A stretch of 64,000 nt of DNA from Bog-756 sp963701325 (GCA_963701325.1 OY969604.1:3410001-3474000), one strand, 5' to 3'. Shown: positions 7,880 to 17,473, counted from the stretch's first letter. Numbers and translations are program-made. Notes: a model not told the origin generated them from the letters alone.

Positions 7880-9243
7880 CCGCACGGACCCTCAGATCCG
7901 GAGTCGAGGTCCTCACCGCGGCGGACGCCGAGGACGCCCAGCGGCGGGCGGCCGGCGCGCTGTTGCGCGCGGGGCTCGTCGCGGGTGACCGGGTGGCCTT
8001 CTGCCTGCCCTCCTCTGCCGGCCTGCTCTGCGCGGTACTCGGAGCCCTTCGGGTGGGGATCGTGCCCGTCCTGCTCAACGCGACCCTCCTCGATCGGGAG
8101 CGGGGGGTCCTGTTCGAGGACGCGGCGCCGTCGTTGACGGTGGTCGACCGTGACGATCTGGACCGGTTGGATGCCGGCCCGCCGGTCACCCTCGCACCGC
8201 ATCCGATGGCGCGGCCGATGCACTACACCTCGGGAACTACCGGCCGGGCAAAGGGAGTGTGGTCTGGTCTCTGGGACGCTCCGACCGCGGCGGCGGCGTT
8301 CGCCGACGAGGCCGACCTCTGGTCCTTCGGACCGGCTGACGTGCACCTGGTCTGCTCGCCGATGTACCACTCTGTGTCGATCCGGTTCGCGGGGGGAACC
8401 CTGCTGCGCGGCGGGACGTGCGTGATCCTCCCGACCTTCGACGCCGCGACTGCCGGCGACGCGCTCGATGGTGGATCGGGACCTGTCCCGACGACCACCT
8501 TCCTCGCCCCGTCCGCTCTCGCCCGGCTGCTCGCAGACCCGAGCAGTGTGCGGGCGCGGTTTGCCTCCCTTCGTCTCCTCGTCCATGCCGGGTCTCCCTG
8601 TCCTCCACCGCTCAAGCGGGCTGCCTTCGACCTGCTCCCCTCCGACGTCCTCTGGGAGTTCTACGGGTCGACCGAGGGTCAGTTCACCGTGTGCCCGCCC
8701 GACGAGTGGCTCGACCACCCGGCCACGGTGGGCCGCGCCCGGGCGGGGCGCACCCTCCACGTGGACACCGACGGGACGGTCTGGTGCCGGCCGCCGGCAT
8801 TCGCGCGCTTCTCCTATTGGCGGGATGAGGCCGCGACCGCAGCTGCGTGGCGCGACGGTGCCTTCACCGTTGGCGACCTCGGTCGGCTCGACGAGGACGG
8901 GTACCTCACCCTCGACGGCAGGCGCGACGACCTGGTCATCACCGGCGGGGTCAACGTCTATCCGGCAGAGGTCGAGGCCGCACTCGTCGACGTGGCCGGC
9001 GTCGCCGAGCTGGCCGTCTTCGGGCTCGACGACGAGCGCTGGGGGCAGCGGGTCTGCGTTGCGGTGGTCACGGTCCCCGGTGCGGGCGTGGAGGCGGTCA
9101 TCGCCGCCCTCGAGGCCCGTGCCGCCGAGCGGCTGGCCGGCTACAAGCGACCCAAGCAGTACACGACGATCGGCGCCCTGCCCCGCACGGCGACGGGCAA
9201 GGTCCGGCGCCTCGATCTCCCCGAGGCCCTCGGGCTGGGCTGA
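7876..9243 (+). CDS. AMP-dependent acyl/aryl-CoA synthetase
   Basis: A 455-residue member of the ANL adenylating family. It has the P-loop-like YTSGTTGRAKG near residue 116, YGSTEGQ near 259, GDLGRLDEDGYL with the ribose-binding Asp, and the C-terminal PRTATGKVRR carrying the catalytic Lys. It activates a carboxylic acid as adenylate and then thioester. At 455 residues it is shorter than most family members, chiefly at the N terminus. Substrate is not predictable. It is coupled to the preceding MFS gene (4-base overlap). Confidence 0.88.
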   Translation: MTARTLRSGVEVLTAADAEDAQRRAAGALLRAGLVAGDRVAFCLPSSAGLLCAVLGALRVGIVPVLLNATLLDRERGVLFEDAAPSLTVVDRDDLDRLDAGPPVTLAPHPMARPMHYTSGTTGRAKGVWSGLWDAPTAAAAFADEADLWSFGPADVHLVCSPMYHSVSIRFAGGTLLRGGTCVILPTFDAATAGDALDGGSGPVPTTTFLAPSALARLLADPSSVRARFASLRLLVHAGSPCPPPLKRAAFDLLPSDVLWEFYGSTEGQFTVCPPDEWLDHPATVGRARAGRTLHVDTDGTVWCRPPAFARFSYWRDEAATAAAWRDGAFTVGDLGRLDEDGYLTLDGRRDDLVITGGVNVYPAEVEAALVDVAGVAELAVFGLDDERWGQRVCVAVVTVPGAGVEAVIAALEARAAERLAGYKRPKQYTTIGALPRTATGKVRRLDLPEALGLG

Positions 9244-9324
9244 TCCCGGATCGCGCCGCCCCGGAGCGGTGCCAACCGGAACGGCGCCCTCGTGTCGGCG
9301 GGTGCTGTCCTGGCACGGCTGGGG

Positions 9325-9330
9325 GATACT
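9325..9330 (+). promoter_or_regulatory. Candidate leaderless -10 box
   Basis: GATACT within GGGGGATACT ends six bases before the ATG at 9337, the same arrangement as before the gene at 3726. The G run could alternatively act as a weak ribosome site. Confidence 0.3.
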
Positions 9331-9336
9331 TGGACC

Positions 9337-10740
9337 ATGTCACCTGCCGACGCCGGTCCCCCTATCGCCACGGTCAATCCGGCCACCGGGGAGCTGCTCG
9401 AGTCCTTCGAGCCCTTCGATGCGGTCACCGTCGAGGCCCGCCTTGCGACGGCGGCGGCCTGCGCGCCGCGGTGGGCGGCAACCACCTTCGCCGAGCGGGC
9501 TCGCCTTCTGGTGACCGTGGCCGAGCTGCTCGAGGGAGAGCTGCCGGACATCGCCCGCGTGATGAGCACCGAGATGGGCAAACCCTTCGCCCAGGCCAAG
9601 GGAGAGGTGGCCAAGTGCGCGAGCGGGTTCCGCTGGTTCGCCGAGCACTCCGAGGCCTATCTCACCGACCGGGAGATCCCGGTCGACGCTTCCCTCGGTC
9701 TCGTGACCTATCAGCCGCTCGGCACGATCCTCGCGATCATGCCCTGGAACTTCCCGCTCTGGCAGGTGGTCCGGTTCATCGCGCCCGCGGTCATGGTCGG
9801 CAACGTCGGGCTGCTCAAGCACGCGCCGAGCGTGCCCCGAACGGCGCTGCTGCTCGAGGACCTCTTCCGTCGGGCAGGCGCACCCGACGGCGTGCTCCAG
9901 ACACTGCTGATCGGCATCGATCAGGTGTCGGCGGTCATCGCAGACCCGCGGGTGGCCGCGGTGACCCTGACCGGGAGCGTGGGCGCGGGACGGGCGGTCG
10001 CTGCCCAGGCCGGCGCGGTCGGGAAGAAGGTCGTCCTCGAGCTCGGCGGAAGCGATCCGTTCATCGTGCTGCCGTCGGCCGACCTCGAGCGGGCGGTGGC
10101 GGTCGGCGTGCAGGCGCGGGTTCAGAACGGCGGCCAATCGTGCATCGCTGCCAAGCGGTTCATCGTCCACCAGGAGGTGGCCGCCGCCTTCACCGAGCGC
10201 TTCGTGGCGGGCATGGCGGCCCTCTCGGTCGGGGACCCGTTCGACCCCGCCACCGAGGTCGGGCCGTTGGTGGGTGTCGCCGCGGTCGACACCATCGAGG
10301 CCCAGGTCGAAGACGCACGTGAACGGGGGGCGACCATTCTCTGCGGCGGAGAGCGCGTGGTCGGCCCGGGCGGAGCTGCGCGGCCCGGTGCCTTCTACCG
10401 GCCCACCGTCATCGCCGGGATCAGCCCTGGGATGCGGGTTGCCACCGAGGAGGTCTTCGGTCCGGTGGCCCTGCTCTTCACGGCGGCCGACGCCGACGAC
10501 GCACTGGCGCTGGCCAACGGCACCGAGTTCGGTCTCGGCGCGAGCGTCTGGACGACCAATCCCGACGAGCAGCAGCGGTTCGTGACCGACCTCCAGGCCG
10601 GGCAGGTCTTCGTCAACGGCATGGTCGTGTCGATGCCCGAGCTTCCGTTCGGCGGGATCAAGAGCTCGGGCATCGGTCGCGAGCTGTCCTTTGCCGGGCT
10701 GCACGAGTTCTGCAACGTGAAGTCGGTCTGGATCGCCTGA
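9337..10740 (+). CDS. gabD: Succinate-semialdehyde dehydrogenase-like aldehyde dehydrogenase
   Basis: A 467-residue aldehyde dehydrogenase with PWNFPLWQV near residue 130, ELGGSDPFIVL with the general-base Glu near 235, and GQSCIAAKR with the catalytic Cys near 268. The SDPFIVL and SCIAAKRFIV segments are typical of the succinate-semialdehyde dehydrogenase group. If so, it oxidises succinate semialdehyde to succinate and would complete GABA catabolism begun by the genes near 3-6 kb. A GABA aminotransferase is not present in the window. The stop overlaps the next ATG by one base. Confidence 0.8.
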   Translation: MSPADAGPPIATVNPATGELLESFEPFDAVTVEARLATAAACAPRWAATTFAERARLLVTVAELLEGELPDIARVMSTEMGKPFAQAKGEVAKCASGFRWFAEHSEAYLTDREIPVDASLGLVTYQPLGTILAIMPWNFPLWQVVRFIAPAVMVGNVGLLKHAPSVPRTALLLEDLFRRAGAPDGVLQTLLIGIDQVSAVIADPRVAAVTLTGSVGAGRAVAAQAGAVGKKVVLELGGSDPFIVLPSADLERAVAVGVQARVQNGGQSCIAAKRFIVHQEVAAAFTERFVAGMAALSVGDPFDPATEVGPLVGVAAVDTIEAQVEDARERGATILCGGERVVGPGGAARPGAFYRPTVIAGISPGMRVATEEVFGPVALLFTAADADDALALANGTEFGLGASVWTTNPDEQQRFVTDLQAGQVFVNGMVVSMPELPFGGIKSSGIGRELSFAGLHEFCNVKSVWIA

Positions 10741-11900
10741 TGCCGGAGCATCGCGCCTACTTCGACCACGCGGCGACGTCGCCGATGCGCGCGGAGGCGC
10801 TCGCTGCGGTGCTCGACCACCTTTCCGGTTCCGACGGGAACCCGTCGGGTGGCCACCAGGAGTCGCGGGTCGCCAGGAGGGCCTTCGAGGATGCGCGCGA
10901 CCGGATCGCCGGCCTGCTCGGAGCCGATTCGTCAGAGGTCGTCTTCACCTCCGGGGGGACCGAGGCGGACAACCTCGCGGTCGTCGGGGCGTGGGAGGCG
11001 CTGTCCGACAGCTGGGCACCCGGAGCCCTGGTGTGCTCGGCCATCGAGCACCACGCGGTGCTGCATGCCTGCCGGGCGCTTGCCGTGCGAGCCGGAGCCG
11101 AGTTGCGCGAGGTCCCGCCCGGCAAGGACGGTGTGATCGATCCGGACCGGCTGGCCGAGGCGTGCACCGACGAGGTCGGACTCGTTTCGATCATGGCGGT
11201 CAACAACGAGATCGGCACGATCCAACCGCTTGCGTCGATCGCCGAGGTCGTCCGCCGCCGGTCGCCGCAGGCGGTCCTCCACACCGACGCGGTCCAGGCC
11301 GTGCCGTGGATGGACGTCGCCACGGTCGCCGCACCCGCTGATCTGATGTCAGTCAGCGCGCACAAGTTCGGGGGCCCGAAGGGGATCGGGGCGTTGGTGG
11401 TGCGCGACGGCACCGGACTTCGGCCTCAGCTGCACGGCGGGGGACAGGAGCGCGAGCGGCGGAGCGGGACGCCGGACGTCGCGGGCGCGGTGGGCATGGC
11501 CGCAGCCCTGGCGGCCACCCACGCCGAGCGTCCCGTGGAAGTGGTTCGGATTGCCGCACTGCGCGACCGACTGGCGGACGGCCTGCTGCGCTCGGTACCC
11601 GGCGTGACCGAGACGGGGGCCAGGGAGGATCGGGTGGCGGGGATCCTGCACGTTCGCATCGCCGGCGTCGAAGGCGAAGCGCTGGTCGTCCTGCTCGACG
11701 AGGCCGGCGTTGCGGTGTCGGCCGGTGCGGCTTGCTCGAGCGGGGCCGTCGAGCCGAGCCACGTGCTCGAGGCACTCGGGTTCGGCCCGGAGGACGCCCG
11801 CTCCGGCGTCCGGTTCTCCCTCGGCGCCTCCACCACCGGTGACGATGTCGATCGTGCGCTCGCGGTCGTGCCGGGCGCGGTCGCCCGCCTGCGAGACTGA
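10740..11900 (+). CDS. iscS: Cysteine desulfurase
   Basis: A 386-residue PLP enzyme of the NifS/IscS class V aminotransferase family: YFDHAATSP at the N terminus, SGGTEADNLA, the PLP Lys in SAHKFGGPKG near residue 208, and the catalytic Cys in AACSSGAVEPSHVL near 331. It removes sulfur from cysteine as a persulfide. It sits four bases upstream of mnmA, so its main role here is probably sulfur supply for tRNA 2-thiolation. Fe-S assembly cannot be excluded. Confidence 0.93.
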   Translation: MPEHRAYFDHAATSPMRAEALAAVLDHLSGSDGNPSGGHQESRVARRAFEDARDRIAGLLGADSSEVVFTSGGTEADNLAVVGAWEALSDSWAPGALVCSAIEHHAVLHACRALAVRAGAELREVPPGKDGVIDPDRLAEACTDEVGLVSIMAVNNEIGTIQPLASIAEVVRRRSPQAVLHTDAVQAVPWMDVATVAAPADLMSVSAHKFGGPKGIGALVVRDGTGLRPQLHGGGQERERRSGTPDVAGAVGMAAALAATHAERPVEVVRIAALRDRLADGLLRSVPGVTETGAREDRVAGILHVRIAGVEGEALVVLLDEAGVAVSAGAACSSGAVEPSHVLEALGFGPEDARSGVRFSLGASTTGDDVDRALAVVPGAVARLRD

Positions 11901-11904
11901 GACG

Positions 11905-12966
11905 ATGCGCGTCCTGGTGGCCATGTCCGGCGGCGTCGACTCGTCTGTGGCCGCCGCGCTGAGCGCCGAGCGGTACGGTGCCGAGCACGTGGTCGGAGCC
12001 ACCCTCAAGCTGTGGGGCGGGGCATCCGACTCGGGTTGCTGCTCGGTCGCCGATGTGGAGGACGCCCGCCGGGTCGCCGACCAGCTCGGCCTGGTCCATC
12101 ACGTGTTCAACTTCACCGCCGACTTCGACGAGCACGTAGTCACTCCCTATCTCCATGGTCACCTCGAGGGCCGTACCCCGAACCCGTGCATCGAGTGCAA
12201 CCGGCATCTCAAGTTCGACCGGCTGCTCGATCGCGCCCGGGTCCTCGGGTTCGACGCGGTCGCCACCGGTCACCACGCCCGCCGGACCACGGATGCCGGC
12301 GGGACCCATCTGCTGCGTCGCGGCGCCGACCCGGCCAAGGACCAGTCCTACGTCCTGGCGATGCTCGGACAGGAACAACTGGCCCAGTGCGTGTTTCCGG
12401 TGGGGGACCTGACCAAGGCCGAGGTGCGCGCCGAGGCAGCGCGGCTCGGCCTCCGTACGGCGGCCAAGCCCGACAGCCAGGATGTCTGCTTCATCCGCTC
12501 CGAGGAGGGCCGCGCGGGATTCCTGAGTGACCGGGCCACCCTCCACCCTGGTCGCCTCGTGGACCACGAGACCGGGGACGACCTCGGTGGGATCGACGCC
12601 GTCGAACTGGTCACGGTCGGGCAGCGCCGCGGTATGGGGCATGGCCTGGACGGCCGCCGCCGGTTCGTGACGGCGGTCGATGTCCCTTCGCGCCGGGTCA
12701 CCGTCGGCTCCCCCGAGGCGGCCCACACCGACACGGTGGACCTCCACACCGTGGCCTGGGTCGACCGACCCCGTATCCGGGGTCGAGCCCTGGCCCAGTG
12801 CAGCGCCCACGGCACACCGATCGCGTGCACGGTCGCACCGTCCGGTCATGAGGGCCTCTCCATCCGATTCGTCCGGCCTCAGCGGCGGGTGGCTCCCGGT
12901 CAGACGATCGCGCTCTACGACCCGAGCGAGCCGTCGGTGGTGCTCGGTTCGGGAATCGTCGGGTGA
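11905..12966 (+). CDS. mnmA: tRNA-uridine 2-sulfurtransferase
   Basis: This 353-residue enzyme makes 2-thiouridine at position 34 of Lys, Glu and Gln tRNAs. The PP-loop SGGVDSS at residues 9-15 binds ATP. The two catalytic cysteines are in TPNPCIEC (near 95) and DVCFIR (near 195). Length and layout are normal for MnmA. The desulfurase gene ends four bases upstream, and ligA starts within its stop codon (GTGA), so the three form one transcription unit. Confidence 0.96.
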   Translation: MRVLVAMSGGVDSSVAAALSAERYGAEHVVGATLKLWGGASDSGCCSVADVEDARRVADQLGLVHHVFNFTADFDEHVVTPYLHGHLEGRTPNPCIECNRHLKFDRLLDRARVLGFDAVATGHHARRTTDAGGTHLLRRGADPAKDQSYVLAMLGQEQLAQCVFPVGDLTKAEVRAEAARLGLRTAAKPDSQDVCFIRSEEGRAGFLSDRATLHPGRLVDHETGDDLGGIDAVELVTVGQRRGMGHGLDGRRRFVTAVDVPSRRVTVGSPEAAHTDTVDLHTVAWVDRPRIRGRALAQCSAHGTPIACTVAPSGHEGLSIRFVRPQRRVAPGQTIALYDPSEPSVVLGSGIVG

Positions 12967-15056
12967 GCGCGAAGGAACGGGACCCGGGCGCCGATCCCGT
13001 AGCCCGTGCCGAGGAGCTGCGAGGGCTGATCGCCCACCACAACGAGCGGTATCATGTGCTCGACGATCCCGAGATCACCGACGCCGAGTACGACTCCCTC
13101 GCGCGTGAGTTGCGGGCCATCGAGGCCGAACATCCCGACCTCGTCGTGCCGGGTTCGCCGACCGGCTCCGTCGGGGCACCGCCCTCGACGCTCTTCGCTC
13201 CGGTGGTTCATCACGTCCCGATGATGAGCCTCGACAACGCGTTCGGCGCCGAAGAGCTCGAGGCCTGGGCCGACCGGTTGGCCAAGCAGGTTCCGGCCGA
13301 CACCCGCTTCGTCTGCGAGCTCAAGATCGATGGCCTGGCCATCTCCCTCTTGTATCGGGACGGACGCTTTGTCCAGGCCGCGACCCGGGGCGACGGACGC
13401 ACCGGCGAGGACGTGACGGCCAATGTCGCCACCATCGCCGCGATTCCGCACCTCCTCGATCCGGCTGCGGGTCCGCTGCCCGAGGTGCTCGAAGTGCGAG
13501 GCGAGGTCTACATGCCGGTCTCGGCCTTCGCCGAGCTCAACCGGAGACAGGCCGAAGCGGACGACCGTCTCTTCGTCAATCCACGCAACTCGGCGGCTGG
13601 CTCGTTGCGCCAGAAGGATCCGACCGTCACCGCCAGCCGCGCACTCTCGTTCTGGGCGTACCAGGTGGGTGAGGTCGTGCCACCGCCCGGACCGGACGGG
13701 ACCGGCGCCACCCCCGAGCTCGCTGCCAGCCAGTCGGCCACCCTCGGCTGGCTCGGGCGCGCCGGATTTCCGGTCAATCCCGAGCTCCGGCTCGTCGAAG
13801 GGCTGAGCGACGCGCTCGCCTTCTGCAGACAGTGGGAGGCCGACCGCCACCGGCTCGACTACGAGATCGACGGCGTTGTGGTCAAAGTCGACGACCTCAC
13901 CCTGCAACGCTCGTTGGGCACGACCGCCCGGGCGCCACGCTGGGCGATCGCCTACAAGTTTCCCCCGGAGGAGCGCTCGACGGCGCTCCTCGGCATCAGG
14001 GTCTCGATCGGGCGAACGGGGAAGGCGACTCCGTTCGCGGTGCTCGACCCGGTGTTCGTCGGCGGGTCGACGGTCAGTCTCGCCACGCTCCACAACGAGG
14101 ACCAGGTGCGGGCGAAAGACGTCCGACCCGGCGACACGGTCGTGGTGCGAAAGGCCGGCGACGTGATCCCCGAGGTGGTCGGCCACCTCCCGACGCCTGG
14201 GCGGCGGAGGAAGCCGGCGTGGCGCTTCCCGACCACCTGCCCGGTCTGCGGGAGCCCGTTGGTCCGGTTGCCCGACGAGAGCGACACGTTCTGCACCAAC
14301 CTCGACTGCCCCGGTCAGCGGGTCCAGCGCATTGCCCACTTCGGTTCGCGTTCCGCGATGGACATCGAGGGTCTCGGTGAGCAACGGGTCCAGCTGCTGG
14401 TCGACCACGCCCTGCTTCTCGACGTGGCCGATCTCTACAGCTTCACCGCCGAGACCTTCGCCAGCCTCGAGGGGTTCGCCGCCCTTTCGACCGCCAACCT
14501 GCTCGCCGCCATCGAGGTCTCGAAGACGCGTCCGCTCAGCCGAGTGCTCGTCGGACTGGGCATCCGCCACCTCGGACAGGTCGGGTCTCTCGCCTTGGCC
14601 CGGGCACGCGGTGACATCGACGGTGTCATCAGCGCCGACGAGGCGACGCTGGCCGCCATTGACGGCGTCGGTCCGGTCATCGCAGCGAGCGTCGTGGCCT
14701 GGTTCGCGTCGCCGGTCAACCGCTCGGTGGTCGAGCGCTTGCGGGCGGCCGGGTTGACCATGCTCGAACCCGGGGGCGGGTCGGGAGACGGCATCGCCGC
14801 GGTGGCCCAGACCCTTGCGGGTCGTTCGGTCGTCGTGACCGGAACGCTCGAGGGTCTGACCCGCGAAGAGGCGGAGGCGGCCGTGATCGCCAGGGGAGGG
14901 AAGTCTCCCGGCACCGTGTCCAAGAAGACGTTCGCAGTGGTGGTCGGTGACGCGCCGGGGTCCTCGAAGCTGACCAAGGCCGAGCAACTCGGCGTGCCTA
15001 TTGTCGACGGCGCAGGCTTCTCGGAGTTGCTCGAAACGGGTGAGCTACCCACATAG
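12963..15056 (+). CDS. ligA: NAD-dependent DNA ligase
   Basis: A 697-residue LigA that seals nicks during replication and repair. In order: the Ia/adenylation domain with CELKIDGLA (active-site Lys near 121), the OB fold (FPPEERSTALLG to about residue 405), a four-Cys zinc finger (CPVC near 426 and CTNLDC near 446), helix-hairpin-helix repeats (GLGIRHLG, IDGVGPVIA), and a C-terminal BRCT domain from about 615. It is full length. The GTG start overlaps the mnmA stop. Confidence 0.97.
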   Translation: MSAKERDPGADPVARAEELRGLIAHHNERYHVLDDPEITDAEYDSLARELRAIEAEHPDLVVPGSPTGSVGAPPSTLFAPVVHHVPMMSLDNAFGAEELEAWADRLAKQVPADTRFVCELKIDGLAISLLYRDGRFVQAATRGDGRTGEDVTANVATIAAIPHLLDPAAGPLPEVLEVRGEVYMPVSAFAELNRRQAEADDRLFVNPRNSAAGSLRQKDPTVTASRALSFWAYQVGEVVPPPGPDGTGATPELAASQSATLGWLGRAGFPVNPELRLVEGLSDALAFCRQWEADRHRLDYEIDGVVVKVDDLTLQRSLGTTARAPRWAIAYKFPPEERSTALLGIRVSIGRTGKATPFAVLDPVFVGGSTVSLATLHNEDQVRAKDVRPGDTVVVRKAGDVIPEVVGHLPTPGRRRKPAWRFPTTCPVCGSPLVRLPDESDTFCTNLDCPGQRVQRIAHFGSRSAMDIEGLGEQRVQLLVDHALLLDVADLYSFTAETFASLEGFAALSTANLLAAIEVSKTRPLSRVLVGLGIRHLGQVGSLALARARGDIDGVISADEATLAAIDGVGPVIAASVVAWFASPVNRSVVERLRAAGLTMLEPGGGSGDGIAAVAQTLAGRSVVVTGTLEGLTREEAEAAVIARGGKSPGTVSKKTFAVVVGDAPGSSKLTKAEQLGVPIVDGAGFSELLETGELPT

Positions 15057-15195
15057 GCGCTCTTTCCGTTGGACGAAAAACTGCCTCTGCCACCAATCAG
15101 CACTGCAACTCCCGATTGCGCAGCGTGATCGTCAATTCCCTCGTCAATTGTGAGGAACCGCTCTGCGCTTGTAGGCCCAGGGGCTCCGCAATGCC

Positions 15196-15224
15196 TTGAA
15201 ATAGGGGCTTCCCGCAGTTATGGT
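15196..15224 (+). promoter_or_regulatory. sigma70-type promoter of secreted protein 1
   Basis: TTGAAA (15196-15201), a 17-base spacer and TATGGT (15219-15224) form a near-consensus promoter. The 5' untranslated region would be about 140 bases. The remainder of the 15057-15373 gap holds no gene; CGTCAATT is repeated twice near 15130. Confidence 0.6.
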
Positions 15225-15335
15225 TCAGCTACCGAGAGGGGCGTCCGGGGGGATCTGAGTTCTCAGCTCTGCATGACCGCGGGGCAAACCGTTCGGTTTT
15301 GCCATGTTGGGGGGCACCGGCCACCTGACTTTGAG

Positions 15336-15351
15336 CCCGTGGAAACGCGGG
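15336..15351 (+). promoter_or_regulatory. 5' hairpin of secreted protein 1
   Basis: CCCGTG pairs with CGCGGG around a GAAA tetraloop. The hairpin ends seven bases before the AAGGAG ribosome site. Equivalent hairpins stand before three paralogs (16463, 17474, 21974). Confidence 0.6.
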
Positions 15352-15373
15352 GGAAACGAAGGAGCACAACTCA

Positions 15374-16108
15374 ATGATCCGTAAACTGCTACTGGTCGCC
15401 GCGGCGATCGCGATGCCTGCGAGTGCCGGGGCCGTGGCCCTAGTCGGGACGGCATCACCTGCGGGCGCCGTGACCACGATCACCTGTGGGGTGACCGGTA
15501 TCGTCCACTTCGCAGCCCCAGGGCTGTCTAAGTCCGGCGCGGTCACGACCGCAACGACCGAGTCGACGACGACTACCGGAGGCGTGCTCAACGGTGCGGC
15601 TTGCGGGAGCACCCACGCCGGCACACTGGCGAACCAGACCATCAAGTCGGCCACGACCGCCTGCACTGGCACTGGGCTGCCCGCGTCAAATCCGGCGTGC
15701 GTGACTGGCAAGCGGGGCTATGACTCGTGGGCCAACTACGTCTCGGGCGGTACCTCGAGCATCCTCACGTCGATCCCCAACATCAGCTTCAAGGTCGGGG
15801 CGACCACCTACACTGCGCACAACACCGCGGCCGCCGCGCTGCTGCCGAATGCGGCTGGTTGTGGCACGGGTACCACCGCACCGAACGGCAAAGAAGTCGG
15901 CTTCAAGATCACTGGGACGATCACGACTGCGGGTGTGTACCACAACGCGGTGTCGACCCTTAGGGTCTGCCTGGGTAAGGTCACTGGAACGCACCTGATC
16001 ACGACGGCTCCGGCTACGGTCCCGACGTTCGATGCCAACCTCGGCAAGACGGGCAACCTGGTCACCAGCTCGACCATCGACGTCGCACACAGCAGCGTCA
16101 GCTTCTGA
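15374..16108 (+). CDS. Small secreted protein, family member 1
   Basis: A 244-residue Thr/Ala/Gly-rich protein with a clear signal peptide: MIRKLL, a hydrophobic core, and ASPAGA near residue 30. The mature part has few charges and several Cys. It contains the family motif C-x3-G-x-V-x-F-x4-L (CGVTGIVHFAAPGL), a RGYDSW segment, and a C-terminal half with alternating Thr/Ser as in beta-sandwich proteins. No enzyme motif is visible. It is closely similar to member 3 and more distantly to members 2, 4 and 5 in this window. The ribosome site AAGGAG is nine bases before the ATG. I do not recognise a named family; an abundant surface or extracellular protein is likely. Confidence 0.8.
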   Translation: MIRKLLLVAAAIAMPASAGAVALVGTASPAGAVTTITCGVTGIVHFAAPGLSKSGAVTTATTESTTTTGGVLNGAACGSTHAGTLANQTIKSATTACTGTGLPASNPACVTGKRGYDSWANYVSGGTSSILTSIPNISFKVGATTYTAHNTAAAALLPNAAGCGTGTTAPNGKEVGFKITGTITTAGVYHNAVSTLRVCLGKVTGTHLITTAPATVPTFDANLGKTGNLVTSSTIDVAHSSVSF

Positions 16109-16162
16109 GGCCACTGACCGTCGTGTAACGACGGACCAGCGTTGAAGAGGTTCCAGCCGTAC

Positions 16163-16196
16163 CGACGAGGACGGGGCTCCGGCCCCGTCCTCGTCG
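16163..16196 (+). terminator. Shared 15-bp hairpin terminator, copy 1
   Basis: CGACGAGGACGGGGC and its exact complement flank a TCCG loop. There is no T tract, as is common for actinobacterial terminators. The element recurs after members 2 and 4 unchanged and after member 3 with mismatches. Confidence 0.75.
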
Positions 16197-16356
16197 CGTC
16201 CGGATACCGGCAGCATGGAATTGCTTGAGAACCGACTGAGCCGAGTCGCCAGCTGTACGACTACGACAGAGATTTCACGGCCTTGATACGTCAGTCGATA
16301 TGCCAGAAGCTCGGGTCGTATGTAACGGATCGGGGTTTCGGATCGTTGAACTGAGT

Positions 16357-16415
16357 AGCAAGAGGCGGAAGAGGGTAGCCGTCTGAGTGAGGATCGCCGT
16401 TTGAGGCCTCTTGCT
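16357..16415. repeat. 10-bp inverted repeat upstream of secreted protein 2
   Basis: AGCAAGAGGC (16357-16366) and GCCTCTTGCT (16406-16415) are exact complements separated by 39 bases. They lie 85 bases before the start of member 2, in a 300-base gap with no gene. It may be an operator pair or a long-loop RNA stem. Confidence 0.45.
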
Positions 16416-16462
16416 GGGGGTACAGCACATCTCGGGGGGAAGAGCCGCCCGATGCGAAGAGT

Positions 16463-16478
16463 CCCGTGGAAGCGCGGG
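16463..16478 (+). promoter_or_regulatory. 5' hairpin of secreted protein 2
   Basis: CCCGTG pairs with CGCGGG around a GAAG loop, just upstream of the AAGGAG ribosome site. It is equivalent to the hairpin before member 1. Confidence 0.55.
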
Positions 16479-16499
16479 GGAACGAAGGAGCACAACTCT

Positions 16500-17249
16500 A
16501 TGATCCGTAAACTGCTACTGGTCGCTGCGGCGATCGCGATGCCTGCGAGTGCCGGGGCTGTGACCCTGGTCGCGACAGCGCAGCCTGCTGCCGCTGCTGG
16601 GCCCACGATCAACTGCCATGACACTGGCATTATTACCTTCGCAGGGGCGTCCGGGCTCACCCACAATGGGTATGCCACGACCACGACCACCTCGACGACA
16701 GCGGTGAGCAAGCAGACGTACTCGGCTGGCTCGACCGCCTGTACCGGCACCGGACCTGCACTGAGCATCAAGTCCACCAACACCAAGTGCAACGTGTCCG
16801 GTGAGACCACCCAGGTCCCGGCGTGCACGGGGCACCCCACTGAGTACGGGTACGGCTCCTTCAAGAGCTATCAATCCGGTGGCGTGAGCAGCATCGGGAC
16901 GAGTGTGAAGACCATCACCTTCACCATCAACGCCCACACGTACACGTCAAAGACATGCACCACTACGGGCTGCGTCGCGACGCATACATGCCCGAAGTCG
17001 GCGACCTACGGTACGGAGGCCGGATTCGAGCTCAAGGGCAATATCACTACTGCTGGGACCTACAGTGGTGCTGCCACCACGGCCATCGTCTGCATCGGCG
17101 CCATCACCGGCACCAATGACAAGGTCCAGACCGGTGCCACCAAGCCGGGCTTCACCTACAACCTCCTCCAGGGAGAGGCGTCCGGCTCGACCATCACGAT
17201 CAAGACGGCCACCATCGACAAGGCGGAGAGCACCCTCAACATCGCCTAA
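16500..17249 (+). CDS. Small secreted protein, family member 2
   Basis: A 249-residue secreted protein. Its first 22 residues are almost identical to member 1 (MIRKLLLVAAAIAMPASAGA), followed by a processing region AQPAAAA. The mature part carries the family motif (CHDTGIITFAGASGL), is very rich in Thr, and has extra Cys pairs (CTTTGC, HTC) that could form disulfides. The mature part has diverged far more from member 1 than the signal peptide has. The function is unknown. An AAGGAG site precedes the ATG. Confidence 0.78.
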   Translation: MIRKLLLVAAAIAMPASAGAVTLVATAQPAAAAGPTINCHDTGIITFAGASGLTHNGYATTTTTSTTAVSKQTYSAGSTACTGTGPALSIKSTNTKCNVSGETTQVPACTGHPTEYGYGSFKSYQSGGVSSIGTSVKTITFTINAHTYTSKTCTTTGCVATHTCPKSATYGTEAGFELKGNITTAGTYSGAATTAIVCIGAITGTNDKVQTGATKPGFTYNLLQGEASGSTITIKTATIDKAESTLNIA

Positions 17250-17300
17250 CACGTTCCGGTGTCCGCTGACCAGGCGGGTACCGGTCGTAGGACTGGTAGT

Positions 17301-17334
17301 CGACGAGGACGGGGCTCCGGCCCCGTCCTCGTCG
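17301..17334 (+). terminator. Shared 15-bp hairpin terminator, copy 2
   Basis: The same 34-base hairpin as at 16163, with identical arms and TCCG loop, 51 bases after the stop of member 2. Confidence 0.75.
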
Positions 17335-17473
17335 CGCCAGTGGCATCCAGGTCGACCGCAGCCAACGGGCCTCGTTCGACCGAGTGGCAAGATGACCCGG
17401 GATCGGCGTTCGATGCCGTGACACTTCTTGCAGAGGGACAGCACGCGTGGGGGCGTGAGCCACCGACTTCGGG

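Noticed and set aside
6509..7885. Long minus-strand frame opposite the MFS gene
   Set aside because: Extremely Glu/Arg/Gly/His-rich translation typical of an antisense shadow; the plus-strand MFS protein is unambiguous.
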